Positions 13,001-23,827 of a stretch of DNA of 64,000 nucleotides are shown here, piece by piece (position 1 is the first letter of the stretch; every line of letters starts with the position of its first letter). This stretch comes from Enoplolaimus lenunculus (lineage: Eukaryota; Nematoda; Enoplea; Enoplida; Thoracostomopsidae). The stretch is taken from NCBI GenBank assembly GCA_030248215.1, contig JASANG010002386.1, positions 62,001-126,000 of the forward strand, read 5' to 3'. Below the pieces are notes generated by a model. It made no database searches. It was given only the letters and a program-made list of their open reading frames with translations, and was not told the DNA's origin. The translations under genes and the position numbers were made by a program.

Positions 13001-16000
13001 ACGTTTATACTACTGTTTCGCCCCTGTTCTATACATTGACCGGAATTTCTTACCCGGTCCGCGTTTACTCACGGTCTTCTGGATGTCGTGTTCAACGCAG
13101 CCAATCATCAATTGGCAATGTGAATTATTAGCTAAGTCATTATATTGAGTTTTATTAGATTTTATTTACCTGTCCGCTGCCGTCTTCTGGCTCAAGACAG
13201 TGAAATGTTTGTTCTATTGAACATTGAATGTGTTGTTTTGGAGGCGAATGTTGTTTTGTTGTTGTTTTTTCCGTTTCATGAACGTATGGCTCTTTATTGT
13301 TGATATTTGAGCGGATGTTAGAAACCGGAACGGAGAGTTGTTTGCCAGTCCGTTGAGGTGGTTTTCGTTTCCGGTGTCGGTTTTGATTGAGTTGTTGTTG
13401 TAAAATGTCTACAAATAAGTAGATATAATATATACATTAGGGGTCTTTTTCGTTATGCCCCCCCCAGCCCGCGTCATTTCACGACTAAATTTGAGTTTTT
13501 GAAAAATTCGATTTTTAAGGACCCGAGGTCGCCTCCTTGTGACTCAAAAAAGTTTTTGTAAAAAGTTTGACAAATTATGACAAATTATGCACCATTCGAA
13601 GCAGTTTACAGAGCTGAGTCTAGTGGTGTTAAATTGTTCAAAATCAAACGATTGGTTAACGAATTATAGTCATATAGCTGATTTGGCGCCGTTCCAAATC
13701 GTTGGCAGCGCGCCAAATCAGTTATTTGGCAGCACTCGTTAGCCAATCGTCTGATTGTGAAAAAATTAACACCACTGAACTCAGCTCTGCAAGCTGCATC
13801 GATTGATTTATAACTTGTCAAACTTTTTAACAAAACTTTTTTTTGGGTCCCAGGAGGATCTTGGGACCTTAAAAATCGAATTTTTTAAATTCAAATTTAG
13901 GCGTGAAACGATCAGGAGAGGTCATGGGAACGTCAAAAAACGAACCTTATTGGAGCAAACACGGGCTGAGGAAATTTTTAAGCTTGAGATACGAACTGTT
14001 GGTTTACAGCTAGCAAGGGTGGACTCGCCTCTGGCCCGGCCTATCGGGCGAATACTCGGCAGGCTGGTAGAAATTTGGGTCACTCTGGAAAATAAAAAAA
14101 TCGTGGTTATCTTACTATTTGCTAAATAGTCCATGGTGGCCTGGGTTATATCAAAATAGCGAGCTGGTACGTAATTTGCCAGCTTACAATACCATTAATT
14201 CGGTGCTATGAAAAAAACTGTTACTTGACGTTCCAGGTGCAATCGGATATCCGGTTCCGGAAAAAATCGACATCTGTCTCCGGTATTGTACATTGCTGAA
14301 TATTTATCGCTGAAAGGTGTAACATAACTTCGATATTAAATTGTTATAAATGACTGCCATCGGTAATATGCTGACTTAAGTACCTGGTTGCGAATAGTGA
14401 ACTGAGAACTCGGGTCGTATGCTTGGTCGATACGCGGTCGATTGAACCAGTTCTGAGTTGTTTGTTGTTTGCGACAGCGACAACGGCGACCTGGGAAACG
14501 ACTGAACGGCGATCGGAATCAGTTTTCGTGGTGTCATCGCGGCGTTGACTTCCGATCGAAACCACGAGCGGCGTTGTTTTGATCCAGGAGACGGTTGACG
14601 GCGGTCACCGCGGGCGTTTGTTGTTTTTTCGTTTGATGTCGCCGTCGTTGACGGTCGATATCTTGCCGCCGTCTTTGATGCTTCTGACCGATGTCTAGTT
14701 TCCTGTTGTGTTGATGTTGCCGCTGTTATCGGTCGACGACGCCATGATCCACGATGGCGTTTTGGTATCTTAATATTCGTCGCTAACTGGCTTGGATTAT
14801 TGGCGACCGGAAGCAACTTGAACGCGTCGCTTGTCGTCAATTGAGGCTTCACAGCGTTGCTGGAGATTTGCTCACTGTTGGAGTTGTTGTTGTTGCTGTA
14901 ATGTGACCGGTTTGTTACCATGTTACCTTGGTTACGGTGGTCGATGTTGGATATACGGCCCGTGGGTACCACTTCTGGTGACCCCACAATATCAGTTGAG
15001 GTTCGTCCCTGGTTGAAGTCGACGCTTGACGGCGTTTGGCTGACCGATGCTCGTTGCGATACTTTGTGCTGTTTTGTCACCCGAAGTTCACATTTGTTTC
15101 GTTTGTAAGCGATGTTGACAATGTCTTGAAAGTATTCGACAACTTCCAACGATGCCGGATCCCGAGTCAAACAAACGTGACGCAAAGAGACTTCCATGCA
15201 TTGACCGTACCGGTACAGCCGGTCGACCAACGCGCACATGTCCGGCTGGATTCCGTCCGCAAGAAGGCTGATAAACGAGCCTGGAATCTTATTGGCTATA
15301 AAAAACAACGAGACTCGCACCGGAACCAATCATTGTCGAGTTTGCCACAATGCGCAGTGTTTAACAATTATTACGCGTATACGCAGTACAAATCTGTTGT
15401 AAAAGACGTTCGAGCTAATTTGAACTCAAGTTTGACGTCATGACTATGACGTTAAAGACTCGTTCGTCAATTGCAATTCAAGCATGTAACCACGAACGCT
15501 GTGTGAGGCTGACATAACTTGGCTGATTTCAAATTGCCATGCATTTTCCCACCGCGGAAAAAGTCAACTTTGTGCATTCCCCCCCCCCCCCCCGGAATAA
15601 TCTACGGTGACGCCGATTTTTGAAATGTGTGTACCACCTATTACCAGTTGATGATAGGTTCTGTAAATTTCGAACCAGTGCATGGGTAACTTTAACGTAA
15701 TGGCATATTTTTCGCATTTCATTGGTCCTACTCCGTAAGCCTGGTTAGTAGCTGCCGCTGTTGGCTCTTTTGAAAAGTTATCATTAACTGGCGATAGATG
15801 CTACATACAGTTGAGAATCCGGGCCGTAGAGGCTGTTAGTGTTTTCTATCGAAATATAATATCAGGGTTTCAACAGGGACTAACTTTTGCCGGAACTGGA
15901 ATTGAATTTGTTTGCAGGAATCGTAACATGGAACATGAACCGGAATTTGAAACAATTTACATCACCTAAAAACTGTTGGGCTTTTTAGAAAACTGGCCGG

Positions 16001-18113
16001 AAATGGCGAAAGTAAATTTTCAGCTATTTTTCATCGTGTTTTGCGAAAGTACATCAGAAGCAGTTTATTAACAGAATTGAACTAATTGCAAAAACACTCT
16101 TAACAATTTTTTCACAGACAACGTTTCCAATATTTAAATGATTATGAATAATTTGCACACAAAACCGTAAAAATTCCAGTTTCTGCATATGGTTGAATGC
16201 AGTAACCGGAACAGGAACAGAAATTGAAGTTTGACACAAATTCCAGCCGGAACACGAATTCCCAGTTGAAGCCCTGACATATCAATACCTAACGACAGGA
16301 CAGTGTTGAGTTGGCTGAAATCGGTGACACATTTGCGAAAATAATTGCGTCGAATTGTTGCTCGCAAACAAGGTTGGTGGCGTTCGACGGCGTCGTACAG
16401 CGGCGCGTTGCATTCCAATCGGTACAAAAAGTGCACAAAATAAACCAGATTTGATTGCATTGAACAATTTGTTGTTGCATGTTTTGCATTGATGCAGTCA
16501 ACTGCACGACTGAATTTGGGACACGCCTTAAATGTCAAACGTGGCTCTTGTACACACATTCCGCCTCTTGTACACACATTCCGCCTCTTGTACACACATT
16601 CCGCCTCTTGTACACACATTCCGCCTCTTGTACACACATTCCGCCTCTTGTACACACATTCCTCCTCTTGTACACACATTCCGCCTCTTGTACACACATT
16701 CCGCCTCTTGTACACACATTCCGCCTCTTGTACACACATTCCGCCTCTTGTACACACATTCCGCCTCTTGTACACACATTCCGCCTCTTGTACACACATT
16801 CCGCCTCTTTACACACATTCCGCCTCTTGTACACACATTCCCCCTCTCTGTACACACATTCCGCCTCTTGCCCCTCTTGTACACACATTCCGCCTCTTGT
16901 ACACACATTCCGCCTCTTGTACACACATTCCGCCTCTTGTACACACATTCCGCCTCTTGTACACACATTCCGCCTCTTGTACACACATTCCGCCTCTTGT
17001 ACACACATTCCGCCTCTTGTACACACATTCCGCCTCTTGTACACACATTCCGCCTCTTGTACACACATTCCGCCCGCCCCCCACACATATTTAAAGTTAA
17101 GGCGTAGGTTTTGGTTTAGGCTCATTGATCAGGCCATGGCGAAGAAATGGTTCGGGTTTCGTTTAGGCTTAGGATCAGGCCATGGCAAAGAAATGACTAA
17201 AGCTTAGGATTCGGTTTCAGTGTGAAAAGTGGCTGTTGTACACACGTTTCCCCCCCGATATTTAAAGGTAAGGCTGTTTACGCTCAGGATCAGGCCAAGA
17301 CAACATTTGGACTAAGGTTTAGGGTTAGGCAGATAATCGTTTTCCTACGCCTAAGTATGTGGTGAAAAAAGGTGCTGAACACCATGGAAAGTTAAGTTTT
17401 AGTCTTATTGGCGTTTTTTGGCAACGGGAACTTGGAACTAAAACAGGTGCGATGCTGCCAGCAAATACAGAAGTTTCGTTCTGGTACTTTTTACTGCGAA
17501 AGCGTTGATTGAGTATTAACGAATAATTTATTGTTAGTTTTTCTGTAATACAACGTGGATTTTATGCTTACTACAGATATTCCACTATACTTAACTATTT
17601 TAGACGTTTATTTTTCAATTATGTATCCATTTGATATCCCGGAACCAATTCGGATGAAATGTCTTTGGTAGTTTTTGTTTTCTTTCAGTGTTCCGGTTGT
17701 GTTATTTGCAGTATCCGGTTGTCTCATTTTGTGGTAAAATGTAGTATATCGTGTGTATGCTCTGTTAGAGTCCTATCAATTGGTGTGAAAAGTTACGCTT
17801 AGAATCATCGAAATTAGGTACTGTGCATTCGACTGGAAATTAAACTTTTGAACAGTTGAGTTCAACTTCGGTTGAAAATGTTCTACGTAGCTCATCAGGT
17901 TTGCCAAGCTTACGTTATGTCTGAAATCACGCGAGCGATGAATGCGTCCGATGTATAAATTGCGCAAATCAGCTTCTTCTGCAATTATTGTCAAACATTC
18001 GAATGTTTCTCGCAGTCCGCAAGGAGTTGCACGCAGTTGGACGCTGGCGGTGGTGTTGTTGGTGCTGTTGTTGTTGGTGTTGTTGTTGTTGTTGTTACTA
18101 ACGATGTTGCAGT
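1498..18113 (-). CDS. Multi-module secreted Cys-rich protein (four DUF19-like 12-Cys modules), 5' end not found
   Basis: Twelve minus-strand exons can be chained with AG/GT borders and matching codon phase: 18113-17914, 16544-16289, 15280-14384, 13408-13170, 12420-12260, 11086-10932, 10327-9552, 8313-8140, 7690-7094, 5722-5492, 3698-3497 and 1952-1498. They encode four homologous modules, each with exactly 12 cysteines. Shared signatures are C-x5/6-TF-x-C or similar, ACPxF, LxCDxxLxxLL, QxC, and LCxVIxxLxxFxxC...CG. Linkers are rich in Ser, Thr, Asn, Gln and Lys, suggesting O-glycosylated stalks. Twelve conserved cysteines in about 150 residues fits nematode DUF19 (T20D4.11-like) extracellular domains; I recognise the pattern, not a named gene. 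No signal-peptide exon was found, so the N-terminus is missing. The 3' end is provisional: the last exon reads to a stop at 1498, but a GT donor after the SWCQ residues would allow one more exon. Confidence 0.72.
4462..4815. mobile_element. hAT-type MITE, family CAGGGTGCAACC
   Basis: The terminal inverted repeats read (C)GGGGTGCAACCGGAATT and AATTCCGGTTGCACCCTG. A perfect 8-bp target duplication, CAACAGAT, flanks it (4454-4461 and 4816-4823). The CAGGG start and 8-bp duplication are hAT hallmarks. The interior is non-coding and rich in CCGGAA motifs. Confidence 0.85.
5215..5435. repeat. Degenerate G-rich minisatellite
   Basis: About ten imperfect units of roughly 22 bp based on GGTTGAGGGCAGGTC(C)C, in the intron just downstream of exon 5722-5492. 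Confidence 0.6.
6673..7020. mobile_element. MITE with CTGGGTTTC ends and TACTTAAGTA boxes
   Basis: Left CTGGGTTTCTAAAATCTTAC, right GTAGGGTTTCACAAACCCAG, with repeated ACTTAAGTA palindromes inside both ends. It lies in the intron between exons 7690-7094 and 5722-5492. Confidence 0.6.
7094..10327 (-). CDS. 12-Cys module 3 and poly-Thr linker (end of exon 10327-9552, exons 8313-8140 and 7690-7094)
   Basis: The module starts inside the poly-Gln exon at CRADQLYGC. Exon 8313-8140 is a compact 174-nt phase 0/0 exon carrying THCE, IACDRKLETLL, QCITT and FRDC. Exon 7690-7094 carries ICQVAAFLSHYEAC, FVSAVC and YRCR, and completes the 12 cysteines. It then runs into about 45 threonines encoded by uninterrupted ACA repeats. 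The preferred donor is GAG|GTAGTC, phase 0, which matches exon 5722. A longer reading past that donor would enter a MITE at 6673-7020 and is not favoured. Confidence 0.7.
7182..7310. repeat. TTG microsatellite inside a coding exon
   Basis: About 40 TTG units (ACA on the coding strand), translated as poly-Thr in exon 7690-7094. Confidence 0.9.
7896..8044. repeat. 30-bp minisatellite
   Basis: Five units of GAACTGTGGAAGTTGAATTA plus ATATACATAC. Unit length divisible by three keeps both strands open, but it is intronic. A tiny CAGGGTGCAACC-family relic follows at 8046-8078. Confidence 0.8.
8316..8462. repeat. 25-bp minisatellite
   Basis: Five to six units of GAAACATTGACCAATTAAAT plus ATCGT, starting three bases into the intron beside exon 8313-8140. 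The exon's polypyrimidine tract and branch region are made of the repeat. Confidence 0.75.
9552..13408 (-). CDS. 12-Cys module 2 and poly-Gln linker (exons 13408-13170, 12420-12260, 11086-10932, 10327-9552)
   Basis: Exon 13408 enters in phase 1, completing the last codon of exon 15280, and contains a basic linker and CSIEQTFHC. Exon 12420 carries KTCPYFYGYWRC and KCD. Exon 11086 carries LNCDPGLYQLL and QACLRS. Exon 10327 begins G|GC and carries TLCQVIQSLEDFNRC and AACG. The same exon then runs through His/Gln tracts and a long poly-Gln region, with a Lys every fourth residue in one part, before starting module 3 (CRADQLYGC, RRACPVF). All four junctions agree in phase. The final donor is AAT|GTAAGA. 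Confidence 0.7.
9886..10037. repeat. TTG/TTTTTGTTGTTG microsatellite inside a coding exon
   Basis: On the coding strand it reads CAA units with periodic AAA codons: poly-Gln with Lys every fourth residue, in exon 10327-9552. Confidence 0.9.
12669..13041. mobile_element. TTAGGC-bearing MITE (GGCC ends)
   Basis: Ends GGTCCATGTAAAGATC and GTTCTATACATTGACC, flanked by GAAATTTC and GGAATTTC (7 of 8 match). The interior holds many TTAGGC and TTAGGT hexamers and seems to be two half-elements fused. It is in a Cys-rich gene intron. Confidence 0.75.
14384..18113 (-). CDS. 12-Cys module 1 and its long linker (exons 18113-17914, 16544-16289, 15280-14384)
   Basis: The first exon opens with an Asn-rich tract encoded by AAC repeats, then CGLRETFEC, and ends at a strong GTAAGC donor in phase 0. 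The second exon supplies KACPKF, LECNAPL and QPCLRA. The third begins in phase 1 (G|GC), as in modules 2 and 4, and carries MCALVDRLYRYGQC and VEYFQDIV, followed by about 230 residues of Ser/Thr/Arg/Asn-rich linker. The 897-nt third exon is the longest in the gene. The exon at 16544 abuts a 20-bp minisatellite whose unit supplies the AAGAG just before the exon, so its 5' border is the least certain. Confidence 0.68.
15863..16275. mobile_element. hAT-like MITE, family CAGGGTTTCAAC
   Basis: Begins CAGGGTTTCAACAGGG and ends with the complement (GTTGAAGCCCTG). CCGGAA-type motifs lie inside both ends. It lies in the intron between exons 16544-16289 and 15280-14384 of the Cys-rich gene, 13 bp from the donor. 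Confidence 0.65.
16545..17073. repeat. 20-bp minisatellite abutting a coding exon
   Basis: About 26 units of TTGTACACACATTCCGCCTC, with a few indels near 16809-16875. The last unit touches the 5' border of exon 16544-16289. Because 20 is not a multiple of 3, three units encode a 20-residue repeat, open in several frames on both strands. A degenerate unit is at 17230-17260. Confidence 0.9.
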
Positions 18114-18178
18114 CTACAGATATATACATAAATTTTATATATATATAAACATTTATGGGTGTATATATATGTATATAT

Positions 18179-18301
18179 CAGGGTTTCAACAGAAACTAAA
18201 TTTTTCCGTGCACCAAACCGTAAAAAATCCGGTTCCAGTATCTTTGAATGCAGGAACAGGAACAGGAATTGAATTTTTGTAGGAATTCCGGTTGAAACCT
18301 G
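18179..18301. mobile_element. Short hAT-like MITE, family CAGGGTTTCAAC
   Basis: A 123-bp element with ends CAGGGTTTCAACAG and GGTTGAAACCTG, set in AT-repeat DNA with TATATAT on both sides. Confidence 0.65.
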
Positions 18302-18524
18302 ATATATATGATTTTGAGGTGCATCCTTGATTACGTCGTCTCTGTATGGTACAGATTATGCTGCAGATTATTTAGCGATGCAAGTCGTTTTATCTGAAGC
18401 TCACAATGTGTTTTCTAGGGCTGACTTATTGAAAATTGAAGTTGAGAGCGCAAATACAATACAAAGTCAGTTCAAGCCAGTCTGCATTTTTAGCGCTCTA
18501 TTGTGAAAAATATTGGCCGCTGTA

Positions 18525-18725
18525 AACATCAGAGGCGGAACGTTTTTCTGCGGCACCGCAATAGAGTATGATTAAGCTTTAGACTTTATTTTTTTGTTTA
18601 GGCTTACGTTTAAGTATAAGCTCATTCTTACGACTACATATGCTTTTGATTAGGTTTAGGCGTAGGCTTAGGAATATGCGTATATATGCTATTGTTACGC
18701 GTCCTGTTCTTAGTTATTAAAAGTT
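18525..18725. mobile_element. TTAGGC-bearing MITE, partial
   Basis: Shares the left interior (AGAGGCGGAACGTTTTTCTG) and the internal GTCCTGTTCTTAGTTATTAA with the copy at 12669. The outermost left end is lost. Confidence 0.6.
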
Positions 18726-19319
18726 TTACGGCAGCTCATGGGGGAAGCCAAGATTTTGAAAAAGTGTTGAAGTGCGTCTCGATCCGTAAAAATTTCGAAG
18801 TGGGTGAGTGTCTCTGGTGATGCGATCTGCAAAATGACCCCTGTACAAAAATCCCAAATATGACTTTTGACCCCTAAGTTGTGTTTCCGCAGTTACCACC
18901 CCTGTTGTAACTTAGAGTTGAACTCAATCTGCGTTGAACTCGATCCGTGTTAAACTTACCGGATTGATGATAAATAATAGCGAGGATTATGAAATGGAGC
19001 AGGCTTCGAATCGCAGTTTGCGGGCTCATTGTAGAAACCAGAATCAAAAATAATTGTTGAAATTAATTTAAATAATTAAGTAATTCGTTGTTGTAATCAA
19101 TAATTTTATAGTTTATTATGATTATTATTATTAAGTTAAACATAATTCTGAAAACATATTAAGTTTTAATATTACAAAGTCTTCGAACCGAAACAAGTCG
19201 TCGAACCGAAACCAAATAGGATTGAATTTAAATTTGTGTTCGAATCATGAAACTTTAGTTAAAATTGAACATAGGTCAGATATGTGATAAATTTAGACAA
19301 AATTTTACATAAATTACTA

Positions 19320-19668
19320 GGTTTCTGAAACTCTACTTAAGTACGACTTCATAATTAAGTATTATATTTGACGTGTTTATTTAGCTAATTTATTGTTTCT
19401 TAAAGAGTACAAAATACTTAAATCGCTGACTAAATTTGATGATTTATAGGCAGACAATTTACGCATATTAAACTTTGTTCAAATTGAAATTGTAGTCTCA
19501 TTATGTTTACTTTATATAAAACAAAATTATCGCTTCGTTGTTATGACAGGGACTCAATTTTGGCGTGTATTTGTTTTTGCTCGAAAACCGAACAATTTAC
19601 TTAAGCCGTCGACTTAAATAATTCTACTTAAGTATTACTTAAGTAAATACGTAAGCAAGATTTCGGAA
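19320..19668. mobile_element. MITE with TACTTAAGTA boxes, second copy
   Basis: Begins GGTTTCTGAAACTCTACTTA and ends with ACTTAAGTAAATACG and a GATTTCGGAAATCC border; similar length to the copy at 6673-7020. Confidence 0.55.
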
Positions 19669-19807
19669 ATCCGGTCGGCGTAAAGTTAAATTAATGTTAT
19701 TCAAGTTTATTGTGACATTTGTCGATATGTGTACACGTAAGTGTATGTAAAGCAAAAAAAGATTTCTATACATGTGCACATATACCGGCATAAGAAGTTG
19801 TTGCAAT

Positions 19808-19879
19808 GACCGCGTAGTGTAGTGGTAGCATGCTTGGCTCGAGCGCAAGAGGGCCGAGGTTCGCTTCCCGGCGTGGTCA
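19808..19879 (+). tRNA. tRNA-like gene, anticodon position CGA; possibly a pseudogene
   Basis: The 72-nt cloverleaf has a 7-bp acceptor stem (GACCGCG with CGTGGTC, one G-T), a D arm with AGTGGTAG, a 4-bp anticodon stem plus one mismatch, and loop CTCGAGC. The T arm has GGTTCGCTTCC (B-box-like) but two stem mismatches. The anticodon would be CGA (Ser), yet there is no long variable arm as serine tRNAs require. A tRNA pseudogene or SINE head is likely. Confidence 0.45.
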
Positions 19880-19999
19880 TTAACTTTGGCAAAGCTTCAA
19901 ACAGGGGTCGTGCAGACCGTTAGTACCGACAACATTTACCCAGGTCAAGTGATTGTGTATTACTAATTTCAATACACTGTGAAAATTGAACGAATTTTT

Positions 20000-20210
20000 T
20001 CACACCAGAAGAAATAATGTTGGGTTAAGTCGGGTCGCGAGTAAAACAATTGTGCGCTGGGGTAGGCCGTGGATAAAGAAAATCAAAATGCTGCGGGTAA
20101 AGCGCGGGTCGAGTAAAAAATCTCTACCCACATACGTCTCTGTGATGTGCACTGAGATCGAGCTGAAATTTTGTGCGGAAATAATATCAATTTGACCTCG
20201 CATATCTGTT
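20000..20210. repeat. Repeat related to 49310-49445
   Basis: Both blocks contain GGGTA-rich, GCGCGGGT and AAAAAATCTTTACCCAC segments with weak inverted symmetry; probably another MITE family. The rest of 18.3-25.0 kb shows only repeats and AT-rich DNA. Confidence 0.4.
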
Positions 20211-20789
20211 CCCTGTCAACTTTATTTCGTATGCTGGCCAAATAGGTGCCGTTATAAGGGACTGTAAAAATACCCGCGATGCATATCCGGTATAGTACCA
20301 GAGTTGCCAGAAGTGTACTACTATTTGAACAATTCAGGTTTGCCGGATCGCTGCGGAGAAAATCCGCTTGATAACTAACGTTATTTTAGATCAAAGCATA
20401 GTTTCTGAGGTTTTCATAATTGTTTTAGTTATTCGTTATTGCAAATATCTTTTCAATACGTAGGCTTTGGTTATACATCGTCATCACACTTAATTTACCA
20501 CAGTAACCTTTTTGCTAGGAATAGCTTATTACAGTGTGTGGGATACTTAGTATAACCACGAGTAGATGATCCCTTACGCAAGCATATGCAAAACGCCTTG
20601 TTTTGCATGGAACTAAATCTACCAGCACTCGTTGCGTTTTGGGGTCAATTGTACGTTTATTACGCGTGTATCCGCCAGCCAACACCGAAAATATATATCG
20701 AACCACTTTTCAGTATATGAAAACAGCACATGAATTTCAGTATCTATGAAGATTTTGACACCCTCCGCCCCAAAATAAGGGGGTAAGCC

Positions 20790-20965
20790 AAAAATGCAAC
20801 GCGCGCTGGGTACATTTTTTTTACATAGAATGTACCCAGTTGCGTACTCTTGTTAAAGGGTTTCATGCACTCTTGGTAGAACCGTTAGTCGATAATGACT
20901 CTTTACAAGAGTCTGCATCTGGGCACATTCTGTGTAGAAAAAATGTACCCGGCACGTGTTGCGTT
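20790..20965. repeat. Inverted repeat of the TGCNNACTCTTGT / GTACCC family
   Basis: AATGTACCCAGTTGCGTACTC and its complement (CATCTGGGCACATTCTGTG) form arms around CTCTTGTTAAAGGG. Related blocks are at 3985-4230, 39500-39720, 41640-41830, 43340-43570 and 44130-44410. Confidence 0.5.
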
Positions 20966-22407
20966 TTTGTCTAACACCCACCTATTTCGAATACGAAATG
21001 AGTGTTTTTTGGCAATTAGCTCAATATTGCTAATACACTGTCAATTTGCATGTTTTCGCAAAATTTGATAATGAAATAGCTGAAAATTTACATAAGCGAT
21101 TATTAGCAAGTTTTCTAAAAACTCCAACAGTAATTCGGTGATGAAAATTGTTTCAAATTCCAGTTCCTGTTCCTGTAAAGAAATTCAATTGCTGTTCCGG
21201 TTCCGGGAAAAATTTAGTTCCTGTTCGAACCCTGCTGGCTATATTTACTAATACACAGTTGAGTATGCGGATCAAGTAGGGTATGTTGCCTAATTCGGTT
21301 ATAAGCCGTCTCGGGCAAGTCATACTTAATATATTGATTTGCTTTACGACGCCGAGTTATTAATATTAATGTGAAAAAAACAGCAGTGTAAAGATAATCC
21401 GACGGATTTCAAAGAAGTTCAATAGTTTTCAGCTCGCAGTCACTGATATGCAATTTTAAGGTGCAATTATTGCGTTCTGCCTACTTAATTGCAGTTGCAT
21501 CAAGTTTACGTGCGTATCGCACACTGCATTGGACTGCATTGATATATTGCGTTAACTTTGATATCCGCACCCTCGTCGTGTTCTCACGTTCCGTTCTTTT
21601 ACCTACAATACTTTATTAATACGAAAGACTTTGTGTAATTTTGCGTTTGTTGTGTAGTTTTTATTTTCAAGTTCGTACGGTTTATTTGGTGGCATAGCGG
21701 CTGAGCTGAGCGAGTTCTCGTTTCGTCGAATAAATTCATTTTTGAGATAATTTTTCATTTTTTCTTTTCTACTTTTTTTATTCATTCTTAATTTCGATGG
21801 TAAATTTGACTCGGAAATTGAGTGAGATGTATTTGATTGTTGGTGTTCGTTGGAATGTTTATTATTTGTATGCTGGTGTATTTGTTTGTTGGTGTTTGTT
21901 TGTGTGTTTGTTTTGTTTATTTGTTGGTTTATTTGTTTGTTTATTTGTTTTGTTTATGGTTGTTTATATGATTGCCCGTGTGATTCTATATGTGCGTGAG
22001 TGTATGTTCCGATCGGTAATCAGCTGACCGTCGTGTTCGTAACACCGTTCTGCCGGCTGCGAGTTTGTGGTTAATTTTAATTTTGAAGAAAAAAATTTCT
22101 TATTTTATTTGAAATATGAATGAAAATTGCTTGTCGGACGATGGCTGTAGTGGTAGAATATATTAAATGTGTAATGTTTTGTAGTTTGATGTTATGATTT
22201 TGAATGTATTCTTAAAAAAGATAGACAGGAAACTGTCAACATGAATAGCTGATTTAGACAATTTATCACGGTTGAAAGATTGGTTCAAAGTTGAACTCAA
22301 TCCTGATTCGAATTGATTTTTGAATTGGAACTTATTTTGAATCAGGATTCTAATTGGAATTGGAATTCCGGTTGCAACCTGATAAATGGAATGGGAATGG
22401 TGGAATT

Positions 22408-22552
22408 GTGACCGGGGCCTGTTACCGACTTCCTGACCGGGGTCTGTTACCGAGTTCCTGACCGGGGTCTGTTACCGACTTCCTGACCGGGGTCTGTTAC
22501 CGAGTTCCTGACCGGGGTAAATTACCGACTTTCTGACCGGGGTGAATTCTAC
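22408..22552. repeat. Minisatellite of about 26 bp
   Basis: Six units of GACCGGGGTCTGTTACCGA plus (C/G)TTCCT; two last units carry TAAATT or GAATTC changes. Confidence 0.8.
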
Positions 22553-23827
22553 TCAGCTTCGCTGAGTATATACTAACAGTATCGGTTCACCACTTGATGG
22601 TTTGTTTAGTTGTTGTTGTTGTCACTAAATATTGATATGTAATTTGTGACCAAATTTTCCAATTAAAATTTGTCTAAAATATTTTTACTATTAAATTTTG
22701 ACCACAAAATGTGAACTAAAATATCTTAATTTTGAAATTGAAAAACAAAAACAATTGTAAGAAATAATGAAAACGATGCGAAAGGCGGTGATGTTTCATT
22801 TGAACTTGGCTCAAAAAGTAAATTAATTGCTGTTTTAACAGCGAACTTTTTGCTAAAATATTGTTTTTTGTTGTTATTTATTTTGAGAAAAAAATTTTTT
22901 AGTTTTTTAATTGTCCTGAAAAACTATGTTTCGGCCGCATCGGCTGTGTTTTTCGTCGTTCGAAGTGCGTGGTTTTTAGTGATTAATCGGTTATTGTAAC
23001 AGTTGAAGTTGTGCAATATTTTGTACAATTTTGACGCGAATTTGATCGTCCGATGACCGGACTTGTATGTCATATCCGCATGTATATGGGTATATTAATT
23101 ATATGTTATGTATGTATGTATGTATGTATTTTAAAGATGTACGCAAGGTGTGAATGTGGGACGCTTTGAAATGTGGCCGAATTGGTTGTGTTTATGGCTG
23201 TGAATTTCTAAGTTTGTCTAAATCCACTGTGGGCATAAATGCGTTAATATATTTTTATATATTTAGCGTATTATATTTGAGTCGGCAAAGCTTTTTGGCT
23301 TTGATGGCTGCGGAAGTCCGTCTGTCACTCAGGTGATCCCCGACTCCAAAAGTTAACTGGTGTACGCATTATATTGTGGATTTGGTATATACGATATATA
23401 TATGTGTATACGTATATATTAGTTTAATCACTCAAATGATAAGTATAATTCGAATTGCGAAAGTGAAAATTGAAAATAACAATGTCTGTGCTATGAAAAA
23501 ATATTTGAAAAAGAAAAAAATTATGAATCAATATAACAACAGGAGCGGAGAATATCGCAAAGCCTACGGATCATAACGCGAATTAACATTGCTTTTACAA
23601 TGTGGGGTTTGAAGTTATTTTCAGAATGATATTAGTGATGTTGAGTGATATATTTGTTGGGTTGCAAATAAACAATTAAGTTGACCTTTAATATATAGCA
23701 ATATTCAAATTACCAGGCCTACGATAAGCCATGCATTAGCGGGCTGGGCTATGATGCAGACAGCCTATCCGTGGTTGAAAAAGTAGTTTGAAAAAATCAT
23801 TAAAATGTTCACCCCTCATAGCATTTT

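Noticed and set aside
14344-14565. Separate minus-strand ORF overlapping the long linker exon
   Set aside because: Out of frame with the phase-matched exon 15280-14384 and without its own signals.
16545-17073. CRISPR-like regular array
   Set aside because: The units are directly adjacent with no unique spacers, and the host is an animal with introns.
16528-17125. Several long ORFs on both strands through the 20-bp repeat
   Set aside because: All follow from a stop-free 20-bp unit repeated about 26 times. Only possible translation next to exon 16544-16289 on the minus strand was kept as a finding.
20515-20706. Minus-strand ORF (GYTRNKRTIDPKTQRV)
   Set aside because: Protein-like but short, with no splice partners or family; may be a transposon relic.
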